Shown: positions 42,931 through 53,556, counted from the first letter of the stretch. The stretch: 64,000 nucleotides of DNA from Nitrospirillum sp034427435 (GCF_034427435.1 NZ_JAXQNP010000002.1:1302001-1366000), one strand, 5' to 3'. Made by a program: numbers and translations. Notes: generated by a model from the sequence alone, not told the origin.

Positions 42931-43827
42931 CTATTTCGGCCATCTCCGGTGGGTCCACAGCCATTGGCCGGGATTCTCCAGCACCCAGCGCTCCAGCAAC
43001 TGGTTCACCGCCACGGTGATGGCGCGGATGTCGGCCGGCCGATCGCCGGTGGGGGCGGGCAGGTCCATGGGCGGGAACGCCTCGATGCGGAAGCGGGCGC
43101 CCTTGGCCTTGCGCGTCACCCGCACCGGCACGACCACGGCGCCGTGGCGCACCACCACGTCGCCGGCGATGGTGCCGGTCATGGCGTCCCGCCCCAGGAA
43201 GGGGACGGGGATGCCCTCGTTCAGCTTCTGATCGGCCAGGATGCCCAGGATGCCGCCCGCCCGCATGGCGGCCAGGATGCCCTTGGCCGAGGCGCGGCCC
43301 TTGGGCACCAGGGTGGTGCCCAGCTCGCCCCGCGCCTCGGACAGCAGCTTGTCGACCGAGGGGTTGTTGGGCGCGCGATAGATGGCGGTCATGGTGGCGT
43401 CGCACTTGAACACGGTCATGGCCACCAGTTCCCAATTGCCGAAATGGCCGGTCAGGATGACGCCCGGCTTGCCATCGGTGACCAGGCCGCGCACATGCTC
43501 CGCCCCGATCAGCTCCACCCGCTGTTCCCACTCGCGCGAGATGGTCTTCAGGTGCGGGTATTCGGCCAGGGTGCGGACCAGATTGTCCCAGCAGTCCCGC
43601 GCCACGCGCCGGCGCGCCGCCGCGTCCAGGTGGGGCATGGCCTGTTCCAGGTTGCGCAGCACCTTGGCGTTGCCGCCCAGCCGGGGCCCCAGGGTGCGCC
43701 CCACCCAGCCGCCGAAGTCCGACGCCACGTCGGCGGGCAGCAGGCGCAGCAGGCGGAACAGGGCGCGGATGCCCGCCGCCTCGATGGCGTAACGCAGGGA
43801 GGAAGGCTGGGTACCGTGCTCGGCCAT
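42931..43827 (-). CDS. LpxL-type lipid A acyltransferase, paralogue 2
   Basis: 298 aa. The HxxxxE/D acyltransferase motif is in LTGHFGNWELVAM; other family blocks are YRAPNNPSVDKLL, GILADQKLNEGIPVPFLGR and PGQWLWTHRRWPK. It transfers a secondary acyl chain to Kdo-lipid A at the inner membrane. It is a clear paralogue of the gene just upstream (44945-44037) with shared AEYPHLKTISREWEQRVE-type segments. Last gene of the waaA-lpxK operon. A short leading hydrophobic stretch is present. Confidence 0.87.
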   Translation of the reverse strand: MAEHGTQPSSLRYAIEAAGIRALFRLLRLLPADVASDFGGWVGRTLGPRLGGNAKVLRNLEQAMPHLDAAARRRVARDCWDNLVRTLAEYPHLKTISREWEQRVELIGAEHVRGLVTDGKPGVILTGHFGNWELVAMTVFKCDATMTAIYRAPNNPSVDKLLSEARGELGTTLVPKGRASAKGILAAMRAGGILGILADQKLNEGIPVPFLGRDAMTGTIAGDVVVRHGAVVVPVRVTRKAKGARFRIEAFPPMDLPAPTGDRPADIRAITVAVNQLLERWVLENPGQWLWTHRRWPK

Positions 43828-44036
43828 GGATGCTCCCGCTGGCGGGCCCGCATGGCGATGGGCCGGCCGTCCTGGAAAGGATGGGGTGACAAAACCCCTC
43901 CGAACCTGCGGGCGGCGGAAAACTCCGAGGCGGACGAAGACGGGTGCCCCGGTCCCCATATCCGGCGGCGCTACAGCTATCGGGCGCTTTTCGTCGCGGG
44001 TCAAGCGTGGCGGCTATCGCCCAATGGGGCCAGGGC

Positions 44037-44945
44037 CTAATCGGGCCAACGGTTATGGGTCCACATCCACTGGCCGGGATGGGCCCGCACCCAGTCCCCC
44101 AGCAGGGCGTTGACCCGGACCATGCCGGCGCGGGTGTCGGCGGTCCGGTCGCCGGTCTTCTCCAGCGCCAGGGGGGCCATGGCCTCGATGCGGAAGCGGG
44201 TGCCCCCGGTGTCGAGGCGCGTCACCTGGATGGGGACGATGGGCGCGTCATAGCGCAGGGCCAGGTCTGCGGTGAAGGTGCCGGTCATGGCGTCCCGCCC
44301 CAGGAAGGGCACGGGGATGCCCTCGTTCAGCTTCTGGTCGGGCAGCACCCCGATATGGCCGCCACCGCGGATGGTGGTCATCATGCCCCGCGCGGCGTCG
44401 CGCCCCTTGGGCACCAGGAAGCCCTGCAAGGGCCCCCGTGCCTTGGCCAGCAGCCGGTCGACCCAGCGGTTGTTGGGCGCGCGGTAGACGATGGTCAGCG
44501 GCAGGTCCAGCTTGTGGCAGGCCAGGGCCGCCAATTCCCAGTTGGCCAGGTGGGCGGTGACGCAGATTCCGGGCTTGCCGTCGTCGCGCAGGGCCCGCAG
44601 ATGCTCCGCCCCCACCATTTCCACCCGCGTGTCCCACTCGCGGGAGAGGGTCTTGATATGAGGGTATTCCGCCAGGGTGCGGCCCAGGTTCTCCCAGGAA
44701 CGCCGGGCGATGTCCCGGCGTTCCCCCGCCGTCAGGTGGGGCAGCGCCCGTTCCAGCCGGCGCAGTACCTTGGCGTGGCCGGGCAGCAGGGGGCCCAGGG
44801 TGCGCCCCACCCAGCCGCCCAGAGCCGAGGCCCTGTCCAGGGACAGCAGGTTCAGCAGGCCGTAGATCAGGTAGACGGCGACCGCCTCCAGCCTATGGCC
44901 CAGGACGCGGTCGAAGCTGCGGCGCAGCGGGCTATGGTTGGCCAT
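44037..44945 (-). CDS. LpxL-type lipid A acyltransferase, paralogue 1
   Basis: 302 aa. The motif HxxxxE is in VTAHLANWELAAL, and IVYRAPNNRWVDRLL, GVLPDQKLNEGIPVPFLG and PGQWMWTHNRWPD match the LpxL/HtrB family. An N-terminal hydrophobic span (AVAVYLIYGLLNLLSL) anchors it. Two successive acyltransferases in one operon suggest addition of both secondary acyl chains. ATG 44945 is chosen over an upstream ATG that adds a Pro-rich stretch. Confidence 0.87.
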   Translation of the reverse strand: MANHSPLRRSFDRVLGHRLEAVAVYLIYGLLNLLSLDRASALGGWVGRTLGPLLPGHAKVLRRLERALPHLTAGERRDIARRSWENLGRTLAEYPHIKTLSREWDTRVEMVGAEHLRALRDDGKPGICVTAHLANWELAALACHKLDLPLTIVYRAPNNRWVDRLLAKARGPLQGFLVPKGRDAARGMMTTIRGGGHIGVLPDQKLNEGIPVPFLGRDAMTGTFTADLALRYDAPIVPIQVTRLDTGGTRFRIEAMAPLALEKTGDRTADTRAGMVRVNALLGDWVRAHPGQWMWTHNRWPD

Positions 44946-45074
44946 GGCGCGCAGGGGTTTCGGCAGGGGATTTGGCAGGGGATTTAAGTGACTGGAACAT
45001 GCTTCCACGCAACGCGGCGGCGCCGGGGCGTCCGCCGTTCCCTCGATGGTCCGGTTTCTCGATCGCTGTCCCTA

Positions 45075-45117
45075 AAACGGTGTCTAAAACACGGTCCCTA
45101 AAACACGGGCCAGGGCG
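45075..45117 (-). repeat. Short tandem repeat over the lpxK stop codon
   Basis: On the minus strand three near-identical units of about 14 bp follow each other: CGTGTTTTAGGGAC, CGTGTTTTAGACAC, CGTTTTAGGGACAG. Each contains TAG; the middle unit supplies the lpxK stop. Slippage in this tract changes the last residues of LpxK. Confidence 0.7.
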
Positions 45118-46064
45118 CCGGTATCGTCGAAGTCCAGCACCACGGGCAGGGCCTTTATGGCCCCCTGGTGCGCGGCCGGTAGTCGCACCCAATCCTTCTC
45201 GGTCGTCAGCGGCACGGCGCCCAGGGCGCTGGCCCGATCCAGCAGGCCGGCGATGTCGGCGCCGGTATAGGGATGGTGGTCGGGAAATGGAACCGTTTCC
45301 GCCAGCGTCAGCCCTAGTTCACGGCAGGTATCGAAAAACTTGGGCGGCCGCCCGATGCCCGCGAAGGCCAGCACGGGCCTGTCGCCAATGCTGGCCGCGA
45401 CGGTGGCGTCGGGCTTCAGCCGCGCCGTCAGGATGGGCATGGCGGGGGCCAGCCGGGCGACCTGGGCGGCGGCGCCCAGGCGATCCGGGCCCACGATCAC
45501 CACGCCTTGCGCCCGTGCCAGGCCATCGGCCAGCGGTTCGCGCAGGGGCCCTGCCGGGATGACCCGGCCGTTGCCGAAGCCGGCCCCGCCGTCCACCACC
45601 AGCAGCGACAGGTCCTTGGCCAGCGCCGGGTTCTGGAATCCATCATCCATGACCACGGCCTGGGCGCCGCCGTCCCGGGCGGCGCGGGCGCCGGCCAGTC
45701 GGTCGGCGGATATCCAGGCGGGGGCGGAGCGGGACAGCAGCAGCGGCTCGTCACCGACATCGGCCGCGCCGTGCCGTGCCGGGTCCACCCGCAGCGGCCC
45801 CGTCAGGCGCCCGCCATAGCCCCGCGACAGGTAATGCGCCTGGATGCCGCGCGCCTGCAGGGATCGCATCACCGCCTGCGCCAGCGGCGTCTTGCCGGCG
45901 CCGCCCGCCACCAGATTGCCGATGCACAGGACGGGGATGCCGGCGCCCTGCGGGGCCGCCGTCGCCTGGCGCCGCCGGGCGGCCAGGGCGTAGAGGCAGG
46001 CCAGCGGGCTCAACAGGGCCGCCGCCAGGCCAGGCGGGCGATACCAGAAGCCCGGCGCCCTCAT
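45084..46064 (-). CDS. lpxK: Tetraacyldisaccharide 4'-kinase
   Basis: 326 aa membrane-associated P-loop kinase that adds the 4'-phosphate to the lipid A precursor. Seen: start APGFWYRPPGLAAALLSPLA, Walker A CIGNLVAGGAGKTP, LSRGYGGR, VVMDDGFQNPAL, and TTEKDWVRLP. The ATG overlaps the waaA stop (ATGA, 46064-46061). The C terminus runs into a small tandem repeat. Confidence 0.93.
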   Translation of the reverse strand: MRAPGFWYRPPGLAAALLSPLACLYALAARRRQATAAPQGAGIPVLCIGNLVAGGAGKTPLAQAVMRSLQARGIQAHYLSRGYGGRLTGPLRVDPARHGAADVGDEPLLLSRSAPAWISADRLAGARAARDGGAQAVVMDDGFQNPALAKDLSLLVVDGGAGFGNGRVIPAGPLREPLADGLARAQGVVIVGPDRLGAAAQVARLAPAMPILTARLKPDATVAASIGDRPVLAFAGIGRPPKFFDTCRELGLTLAETVPFPDHHPYTGADIAGLLDRASALGAVPLTTEKDWVRLPAAHQGAIKALPVVLDFDDTGALARVLGTVF

Positions 46065-47353
46065 GTGGCATCCCCGGCCAGGCGTAGGCCCACCTCCGCC
46101 AGCAGCGGGGCCAGGGCGGCCATCACCCGGTCCACGGCGTCGTGATTGTCGTCGGCCACGGCCTTGGCGGCGGCGGCCTGGGCCGCGCGGGCGGGCGCAT
46201 CGGTCAGCAGGGCGCGCACGGCGTCCGCCAGGCCGTCCGCGTCACCCACCCGCCGGGCGCCGCCCGCCGCCTCCAGCGCCGCGGCGATCTCCGCGAAATT
46301 ATGCATGTGTGGGCCGTAGACGACGGCGGCGCCCAACTGCGCCGGCTCGATGGGGTTGTGGCCCCCCACCGGCACGAAGGACCCGCCGATGGCGGCCACT
46401 GGCGCCACGCGGAAGAACAGCCCCAGTTCCCCCAGCGTGTCGGCCACGTGCAGGTCGTCCGTCGCCTGCGGCAGCGCCCCGGTCGCGCGGCGGCTGACCG
46501 TCAGGCCTTGGGCCTGGAACGCGGTGGCGATCTCCGGTCCCCGCTTTGGGTGGCGGGGAACCACCAGGGTCAGCAGGCGGGGAAGACGGGGGGCCAGGCG
46601 CCGGTGGACCTGCGCGGCCAGATCGTCCTCGCCGGGGTGGGTGCTGGCGAACACCCAGGTTGGCCGGTCGCCCATCGCGGCCCGCAGTGCCGCCAGGGCG
46701 TCCGCCTCCGCCGGCAGGGGGGCGGTCGAGTATTTCAGGTTGCCGACGCAACGCACGTCGGCCAGCCCCAGATCCCGTAGGCGGCCGGCTTCCGTCGCCG
46801 TCTGCGCCAGGGCCAGGCGGAAGGTGGACAGCAGGCGATGGGCGGTGCGCGGCGCCCGGCGCCAATTGCGGTGGCTGCCCGCCGACAGGCGGGCGTTGAC
46901 CAGGGCCGCCGGCACGCCCCGCTTGCGCAGGGCGCGCAGCAGGTTGGGCCAGAATTCCGATTCGATCCACAGGGCGAGGTCGGGACGCCAATGGTCGATG
47001 AAGCGGGCCACGGCGGCCGGCAGGTCCACCGGCACGAACTGGTGGATGGCGCCGGGGGGCAGGCGCTTGGCCATCAGGGTGGCGGAGGTGACGGTGCCGG
47101 TGGTGACCAGCACGGTGGGCCGGGGCGTGAGCGTCAGCAACCGGTCGATGAGCGGCAGCACGGCCTGGGACTCACCCACGCTGGCGGCGTGCAGCCAGAT
47201 CAGCCGCCCCGGCGGGCGGGGCAGGCCGGGATGGCCCAGGCGTTCCGGCAGGCGGGCGGGGTCTTCCTTGCCGGCGGCCAGCCGTCGGTCCAGCAGGCGT
47301 CGGACGGCGGGGCCGGCCAGGGCGGTCAGCCCGCGATAAAGCGCTTCCAGCAT
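46061..47353 (-). CDS. waaA: Kdo transferase (3-deoxy-manno-octulosonic acid transferase)
   Basis: 430 aa GT-B enzyme. Seen: LIWLHAASVGESQAVLPL, VTTGTVTSATLMAKRLP, ALWIESEFWPNLLRAL, NARLSAGSHRNW, ASTHPGEDDLAAQV and GGSFVPVGGHNPIEPAQLGA. It adds Kdo to lipid IVA on the inner membrane. First gene of the waaA-lpxK-acyltransferase operon. ATG 47353 starts the conserved hydrophobic N terminus; a longer frame from 47413 is unsupported. Confidence 0.93.
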   Translation of the reverse strand: MLEALYRGLTALAGPAVRRLLDRRLAAGKEDPARLPERLGHPGLPRPPGRLIWLHAASVGESQAVLPLIDRLLTLTPRPTVLVTTGTVTSATLMAKRLPPGAIHQFVPVDLPAAVARFIDHWRPDLALWIESEFWPNLLRALRKRGVPAALVNARLSAGSHRNWRRAPRTAHRLLSTFRLALAQTATEAGRLRDLGLADVRCVGNLKYSTAPLPAEADALAALRAAMGDRPTWVFASTHPGEDDLAAQVHRRLAPRLPRLLTLVVPRHPKRGPEIATAFQAQGLTVSRRATGALPQATDDLHVADTLGELGLFFRVAPVAAIGGSFVPVGGHNPIEPAQLGAAVVYGPHMHNFAEIAAALEAAGGARRVGDADGLADAVRALLTDAPARAAQAAAAKAVADDNHDAVDRVMAALAPLLAEVGLRLAGDAT

Positions 47354-47469
47354 ACCGGTCGTGTCAGGGAAACGGATAGGGCGGCGGGACGGGCCCGCCG
47401 CGGTCGCCGCCACCCTAGCACCGGCCCCGCGCCCGCTTCAACGAATGCAGGTCAATTGTGCCGCCGGTA

Positions 47470-48552
47470 TCAGCTGGCCTTCTTGGCCGCGTCGGCCAGT
47501 GGGTCCAACACAGGGGGTGGGTCCAACACGGGGGCCGGGTCGATGACCGGGTGGCCGCGGAAGGGGCGCAGGTTGTTCAGGAACTGCTCCGCCGACGCGG
47601 ACCAGGAGAAGGTCAAGGCGTGGCGCCGGCATTCGTCGCCCGGGATCTTCAGCGCCGCCAGGGCGGCCTTCTGCAAATCCTCGTCCAAGACGGCCACGTC
47701 CGACCCCGCCAGCACGTCCAGCGGACCCGGCACCGGGTAGGCCGCCACCGGCACGCCGGAGGCCAACGCCTCCAGCAGCACCAGGCCGAAGGTGTCGGTG
47801 CGCGAGGGGAAGACGAAGACGTCCCCGGCGGCGTAGTGCTTGGCCAGTTCCTCGCCATGCTGGGGGCCGACGAACTGGGCGGCCGGGTACTTGGCCTTCA
47901 GCTCGTCTAGCTGCGGGCCGCCCCCCACCACCACCTTGGTCCCGGGCAGGTCCAGCGACAGGAACGCCTCGATGTTCTTCTCCACCGCCACCCGGCCCAC
48001 ATACATGAAGATGGGGCGGGGGAAGGGCAGGAAGTCCTTCTCGCGCGGGCGGAACAGGTCGGTGTCGACACCGCGCGACCAGCGCTTGATGTTGCGGAAG
48101 CCGCGGTCCACCAGGTCGTTCTCGATGGACGGCGTCGCCACCATGACGGCCGAGGCCGGCGCGTGGAAGCGGCGCACCAGCGCATAGCTGAGACGCAGCG
48201 GGATGGGGAAACGGTCGCGGACGTATTCGGGGAAGCGCGTGTGGTAGGCGGTGGTGAAGGGGATGCGGCGGCGCAGGCAATAGCGCCGCGCGGCCAGCCC
48301 CAGGGGGCCCTCTGTCGCGATGTGGATGGCGTCGGGCTGGATCTCGTCGATCATGCGGCGCAGCCGGGCGCCCGGCTTCAGCGCCAGCCGGATTTCCGGG
48401 TATGTGGGCATGGGCACGGTGCGGAAGCGGTCAGGGGCGATGACCTCGACCTCATGGCCCAATTGGCGCAGTTCGTCCCGCGTCGTGGTCAGGGTGCGGA
48501 CCACGCCGTTCACCTGGGGGTGCCACGCATCCGTGACGATCAGGATCTTCAC
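47470..48552 (-). CDS. GT4 glycosyltransferase, Agt/MgtA-like
   Basis: 360 aa GT-B fold. N-terminal KILIVTDAWHPQVNGVVRTL and FTTAYHTRFPEYVRDRFPI, C-terminal MYVGRVAVEKNIEAFLSL and the GT4 E-x7-E in FPSRTDTFGLVLLEALASG. It resembles alphaproteobacterial Agt glycosyltransferases that glycosylate diacylglycerol, and mannosyltransferases of the MgtA type. GTG 48552 overlaps the upstream stop (GTGA), so it is coupled to the PlcP-like gene. The C terminus has a DPAPVLDPPPVLDP repeat. Confidence 0.82.
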   Translation of the reverse strand: MKILIVTDAWHPQVNGVVRTLTTTRDELRQLGHEVEVIAPDRFRTVPMPTYPEIRLALKPGARLRRMIDEIQPDAIHIATEGPLGLAARRYCLRRRIPFTTAYHTRFPEYVRDRFPIPLRLSYALVRRFHAPASAVMVATPSIENDLVDRGFRNIKRWSRGVDTDLFRPREKDFLPFPRPIFMYVGRVAVEKNIEAFLSLDLPGTKVVVGGGPQLDELKAKYPAAQFVGPQHGEELAKHYAAGDVFVFPSRTDTFGLVLLEALASGVPVAAYPVPGPLDVLAGSDVAVLDEDLQKAALAALKIPGDECRRHALTFSWSASAEQFLNNLRPFRGHPVIDPAPVLDPPPVLDPLADAAKKAS

Positions 48553-49382
48553 GCTGCAGCCTTCTGCGTCGTCCCGCCCGGCTGCCCAGGCTGCCGCGCC
48601 GCTACGCGCTTGCGCACTTCGTCCGCCCAATGAATGATCTCCAACGTGCCGTCGGCGTGTTCGACCAATGCGGTACACGATTCCACCCAGTCCCCGTCGT
48701 TGCAGTAGAGGACGCCACCCATGTCACGCATCTCCGCGTGGTGGATGTGGCCACAAATGATGCCGTCGACCTGCCGGCGCTTGGCCTCGTCCGCCAGCGC
48801 CTGCTCGTAATTGCCGATGAATTCCACCGCTTTCTTGGTGCGGTTCTTCAGGTAGGCGGAGAGCGACCAGTACTGGAAGCCGAAGCGGCGGCGGGCGGCG
48901 TTCAGCCAAGTGTTCAGGGTCAGCAGCAGCGTGTAGGCGCTGTCCCCGACATAGGCCAGCCACTTGGCGTATTTCACCACCGCGTCGAACAGGTCGCCGT
49001 GCAGCACCAGGAAGCGGCGGCCGTCGGCGGTGGTGTGGACCGCGTCCTCCAGGATGGTGACGCCGCCGAACTGCAGCCCGATGAAGTCGCGGAAGACTTC
49101 GTCATGGTTGCCGGGGATTAGGAAGACCTTGGTGCCCTTGCGCACCCGGCGCAGCACCTTCTGCACCACGTCGTTATGGGCCTGCGGCCAGTACCAGCCC
49201 TTTTTCAGGCGCCAGCCGTCGACGATGTCGCCCACCAGATACAGGTACTCCAACTCGGTGTGCTTCAGGAAATCCAGCAGCATGTCGGCCTGGCAGCCGC
49301 GGGTGCCCAGGTGCAGGTCGGACAGCCAGATGCTGCGGTACCGCCGCGGGGCCTCGTGCTCCGTCTCCATGTCCGTCTCCAT
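48549..49382 (-). CDS. Calcineurin-type phosphoesterase, PlcP/LpxH-like
   Basis: 277 aa. Metal ligands: SIWLSDLHLG, LVGDIVDGWR, IPGNHDEV, LHGD, CGHIHHAEM. The extended middle (AKWLAYVGDSAYTLLLTLNT) and NDGDWVESCTALVEH are typical of the COG2908 subgroup containing PlcP, the phospholipase C of phosphate-starved rhizobia and roseobacters; automatic annotation often calls it UDP-2,3-diacylglucosamine diphosphatase. Coupling to an Agt-like transferase favours PlcP. ATG 49382 or 49370 could start it. Confidence 0.8.
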   Translation of the reverse strand: METDMETEHEAPRRYRSIWLSDLHLGTRGCQADMLLDFLKHTELEYLYLVGDIVDGWRLKKGWYWPQAHNDVVQKVLRRVRKGTKVFLIPGNHDEVFRDFIGLQFGGVTILEDAVHTTADGRRFLVLHGDLFDAVVKYAKWLAYVGDSAYTLLLTLNTWLNAARRRFGFQYWSLSAYLKNRTKKAVEFIGNYEQALADEAKRRQVDGIICGHIHHAEMRDMGGVLYCNDGDWVESCTALVEHADGTLEIIHWADEVRKRVAARQPGQPGGTTQKAAA

Positions 49383-49519
49383 GCTACGCCCCCGACATGA
49401 CCAACGCAGACAATCAATAGTAATGTTGACAGGGCTATACCGCAGCATGTAGGGCAAGACAAATGGTGATAGAGGCTGGCTCAAGGACTTCACCATATAT
49501 TCACGGGGCATTCATAAAT

Positions 49520-50535
49520 ATGTCTTCCGCCCTTCACTTGGCTGTCACGGAAATTGAGGCGATTCCCGCCCGCCGTCTCTTGATCATTCACAATCCTGTC
49601 GCGGGCCGACGGCGGCGGGGGCTGATGGGGGGCGTGGTTGACGCGCTGAGGCGGGGCGGGTCGCCGGTGACGGTGGTGGAAACCACCGGGCCGCGCGACG
49701 CCGAACGGCTGGCGGCGCTGGCGGCCTCGGGCGCCTTGACGGAGGGGACGATCCCCGACGCCGTGGTGGCCTCGGGCGGCGACGGCACCATCAACGAGGT
49801 GGTGAACGGACTGCTGGCCGCCCCCTGTCGTCCCCACCGGCCTTGGGCCTCATCCCGCTGGGCACGGCCAACGTGCTGGCGGCCGAATTGGGCCTGCCCA
49901 CGGGTGCTGCCGACCTGGCGCGCACGCTGGCGGGCGCCACCCCCCGGATCATCCATGCCGGGCGGGCGAACGGCCGGCTGTTCACCATGATGGCCGGCGT
50001 GGGGCTGGACGCCCATGTGGTGGAGGGGGTGGATCCCGTCGTGAAACGGCGCCTGGGCAAGGGCGCCTATTTCCTGGAGAGCCTGGCGCAAATCGCCCGC
50101 TGGCCCAGCCCGCGCTACCGCGTCACCCTATGGGACGCGGCCGGTCACGACAGCGTGCACGACGTCGCGTCCTGCATCGTGGCCAAGGGACATTTTTACG
50201 GTGGTCGCTTCATCTGCGCGCCGGACGCCCGGCTGGACGTGGGCGGTTTCCAGGTCTGCCTGTTCCAGGATGGTGGCCGCCTGTCGGCCCTAGGCTATGG
50301 CGCGGCCCTGGTCACCGGGCAGTTGGCCCGCTGGGGTGCCGACGCGGAGCGGACGGCGAAGGGGGGATTGGGGTACCGCGTGGTGCCGGCGGTGCGGGTG
50401 CGGATCGAGGGGCCGCTGGGCGACCCGGTGCAGGGGGATGGCGACACCATCGCCCGCCTGCCGGTGGATATGGAAACGGCGGCGCCCTTCTCTGTCCTGG
50501 CGCCGCCGCTCCGCCCCGTATCACAACTGAGATAA
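49520..50535 (+). CDS. Diacylglycerol/lipid kinase, one-base frameshift
   Basis: The first frame gives RLLIIHNPVAGRRRRGLMGG and the nucleotide motif SGGDGTINEVVNGLL. The next frame gives ALGLIPLGTANVLAAELGLP, MMAGVGLDAHVVEGVD and the C-terminal beta domain. The break is at CCCCC 49821-49825; a sixth C restores a 338-aa DagK/YegS-family lipid kinase, which phosphorylates diacylglycerol to phosphatidate. It diverges from the PlcP-like gene and could recycle its diacylglycerol product. Probably a sequencing error. Confidence 0.82.
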
Positions 50536-50760
50536 GTGTCCGGTGAGATAAGTGTCCCGTCTGCCCTGATGGGGGCGCTGGTCTGCCCCCAAGGCGTTAA
50601 GTCCAGGCAAGGCCACCAACCAGGCAACTCACTTAATGCAACTCACTTAATAATGAACCAACCAGGCCACTGTACGCGCCGCAACTCCGGACGCCGCCAA
50701 GGCTCACATCAACAGCAGGCCGCCTCAAATCGGGTCCGAACCAGGCCACCCAGGCATTGA
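50527..50760. repeat. Gene-free stretch with short direct repeats, possible IS scar
   Basis: GAGATAAGTGTCC occurs twice, 3 bp apart, across the lipid-kinase stop (50530-50542 and 50546-50558). GCAACTCACTTAAT-type units are tandem near 50623-50650, and ACCAGGC recurs several times to 50750. A GGGGGC/GCCCCC hairpin is at 50573-50592. No transposase frame is present. This could be the footprint of a lost insertion sequence. Confidence 0.4.
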
Positions 50761-50830
50761 AGGGGCGTCGAACCCCCTCGTTCTTTAGTATAGCGGGCCG
50801 CGGGCCGGCCGGGCCCTCAGTGCCGGTGAC

Positions 50831-51166
50831 TCAGCGCCCCGCTTGGGCGCCGGCCTCGGCCGTGGCGCGCGGCACGCGGCCCCGCCACACCGACAGGCAT
50901 TCCTCGGCGGTCTCGCCGGTGCCGATGCAGTACCAGCCGCGGCGGTCGTTGAAAAACAGGCGATAGGTGCCGCGGCGATCACGCTCGAAACGGAACACCG
51001 GCCGGTCCAGATTGGGGAAGCGCACGATCAACTGGTCGTGGTCCGGCGCGGTCTGGCGGCTGACCGTTTCCCACAGGCCCCGCTCCAGCTTGGGCTGGGC
51101 GACGCTGTTCCACTCGGTCAGATCGAAGGGGGTGAAGCGGGCAGAGGAGAAGGGGACGACAGTCAT
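50831..51166 (-). CDS. Conserved-type hypothetical protein
   Basis: 111 aa, soluble, beginning TVVPFSSARFTPFDLTEW, with LIVRFPNLDRPVFRFERDRR and YRLFFNDRRGWYCIGTGETA in the middle, suggesting a small beta-sheet domain. No family name is secure. It is read away from the ATP synthase promoter region. Confidence 0.6.
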   Translation of the reverse strand: MTVVPFSSARFTPFDLTEWNSVAQPKLERGLWETVSRQTAPDHDQLIVRFPNLDRPVFRFERDRRGTYRLFFNDRRGWYCIGTGETAEECLSVWRGRVPRATAEAGAQAGR

Positions 51167-51466
51167 GACTCACCAGCACTCTGCCACCCTGGATCGGGGT
51201 GCCCGGACGGCGCCGGGCTTTCTCATGGGGCGCCGGGTGGCTTTGGCGCGATGGCCGGACTATGCGGCCCCAACTGTTAATGGCGCCTTAAAGCGCGCCG
51301 CTCACCCGGGGGATAGTATGCTTTCGATGGAGTGATGCAGTTGCGCCCTGCGGCATCCTGTGTTAAGTGCACGACGCCCGACGCCGGGGTGGTTTCCACC
51401 CGGTTCGGGCCCACATTGCTAAGGCCCTGAAATCCTTCAGGTCTGCGGATAAACCGAGGTTTCCAG

Positions 51467-52026
51467 GTGGCATCCCAAGGGACAGTCGTATCCGGACTGG
51501 CGGCCCGCTACGCGGCGGCGCTGTTCGACCTTGCCGACGAGCAGAAGGCGCTGGACCAGACCGCGCAGGACCTGACGTCGCTCAAGCAGGTTCTCGCCGA
51601 AAGCGCAGACCTGCGTCGCGTTGTGCGCAGCCCCGTCCTGTCGCGTGCCGATCAGGCCCGCGCCATGGAGGCGGTGCTGTCACAGGCGGGCACGTCCGAG
51701 CTTGTGCGCAAGTTTGTTGGTCTGGTGGCCCAGAACCGCCGGCTTTTCGCCCTCGACGGCATGATCGCCGCCTTCCTTGCCGAGCTGGCCCAGCGCCGCG
51801 GCGAGGAAACGGCCACCGTCGTCTCGGCCCGTCCGTTGACGGATGAGCAGCTGTCGGCCGTGACCGACGCGCTGAAGAAGGCCCTGGGCTCAAAAGTTAC
51901 CGTCGCGGCCAGTGTCGATCCGACGCTGCTGGGCGGCATGATCGTTAAGGTCGGATCGCGCATGATCGACAGTTCCGTGCGCACCAAACTGACCAAGCTG
52001 AAAATCGCCATGAAAGGGGTGGGCTG

Positions 52027-52027
<1 letters not shown>
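51467..52027 (+). CDS. atpH: F1F0 ATP synthase subunit delta
   Basis: 186 aa peripheral-stalk subunit linking F1 to the F0 b subunits. VSGLAARYAAALFDLADEQK at the start and DPTLLGGMIVKVGSRMIDSS with VRTKLTKLK at the end are diagnostic. The start is GTG 51467, following CCAGG with a weak ribosome site. First gene of the F1 operon; the 300 nt upstream hold no gene and probably the operon promoter. The stop overlaps atpA (TGATGG). Confidence 0.95.

Positions 52028-53556
<1,529 letters not shown>

Noticed and set aside
49383..49519. PhoB box between the PlcP-like gene and the lipid kinase
   Set aside because: CTATCAC and TTGTCTT fragments near a TTGTCT-N17-TATAGC promoter are suggestive, but the 11-bp spacing of true Pho boxes is not met.
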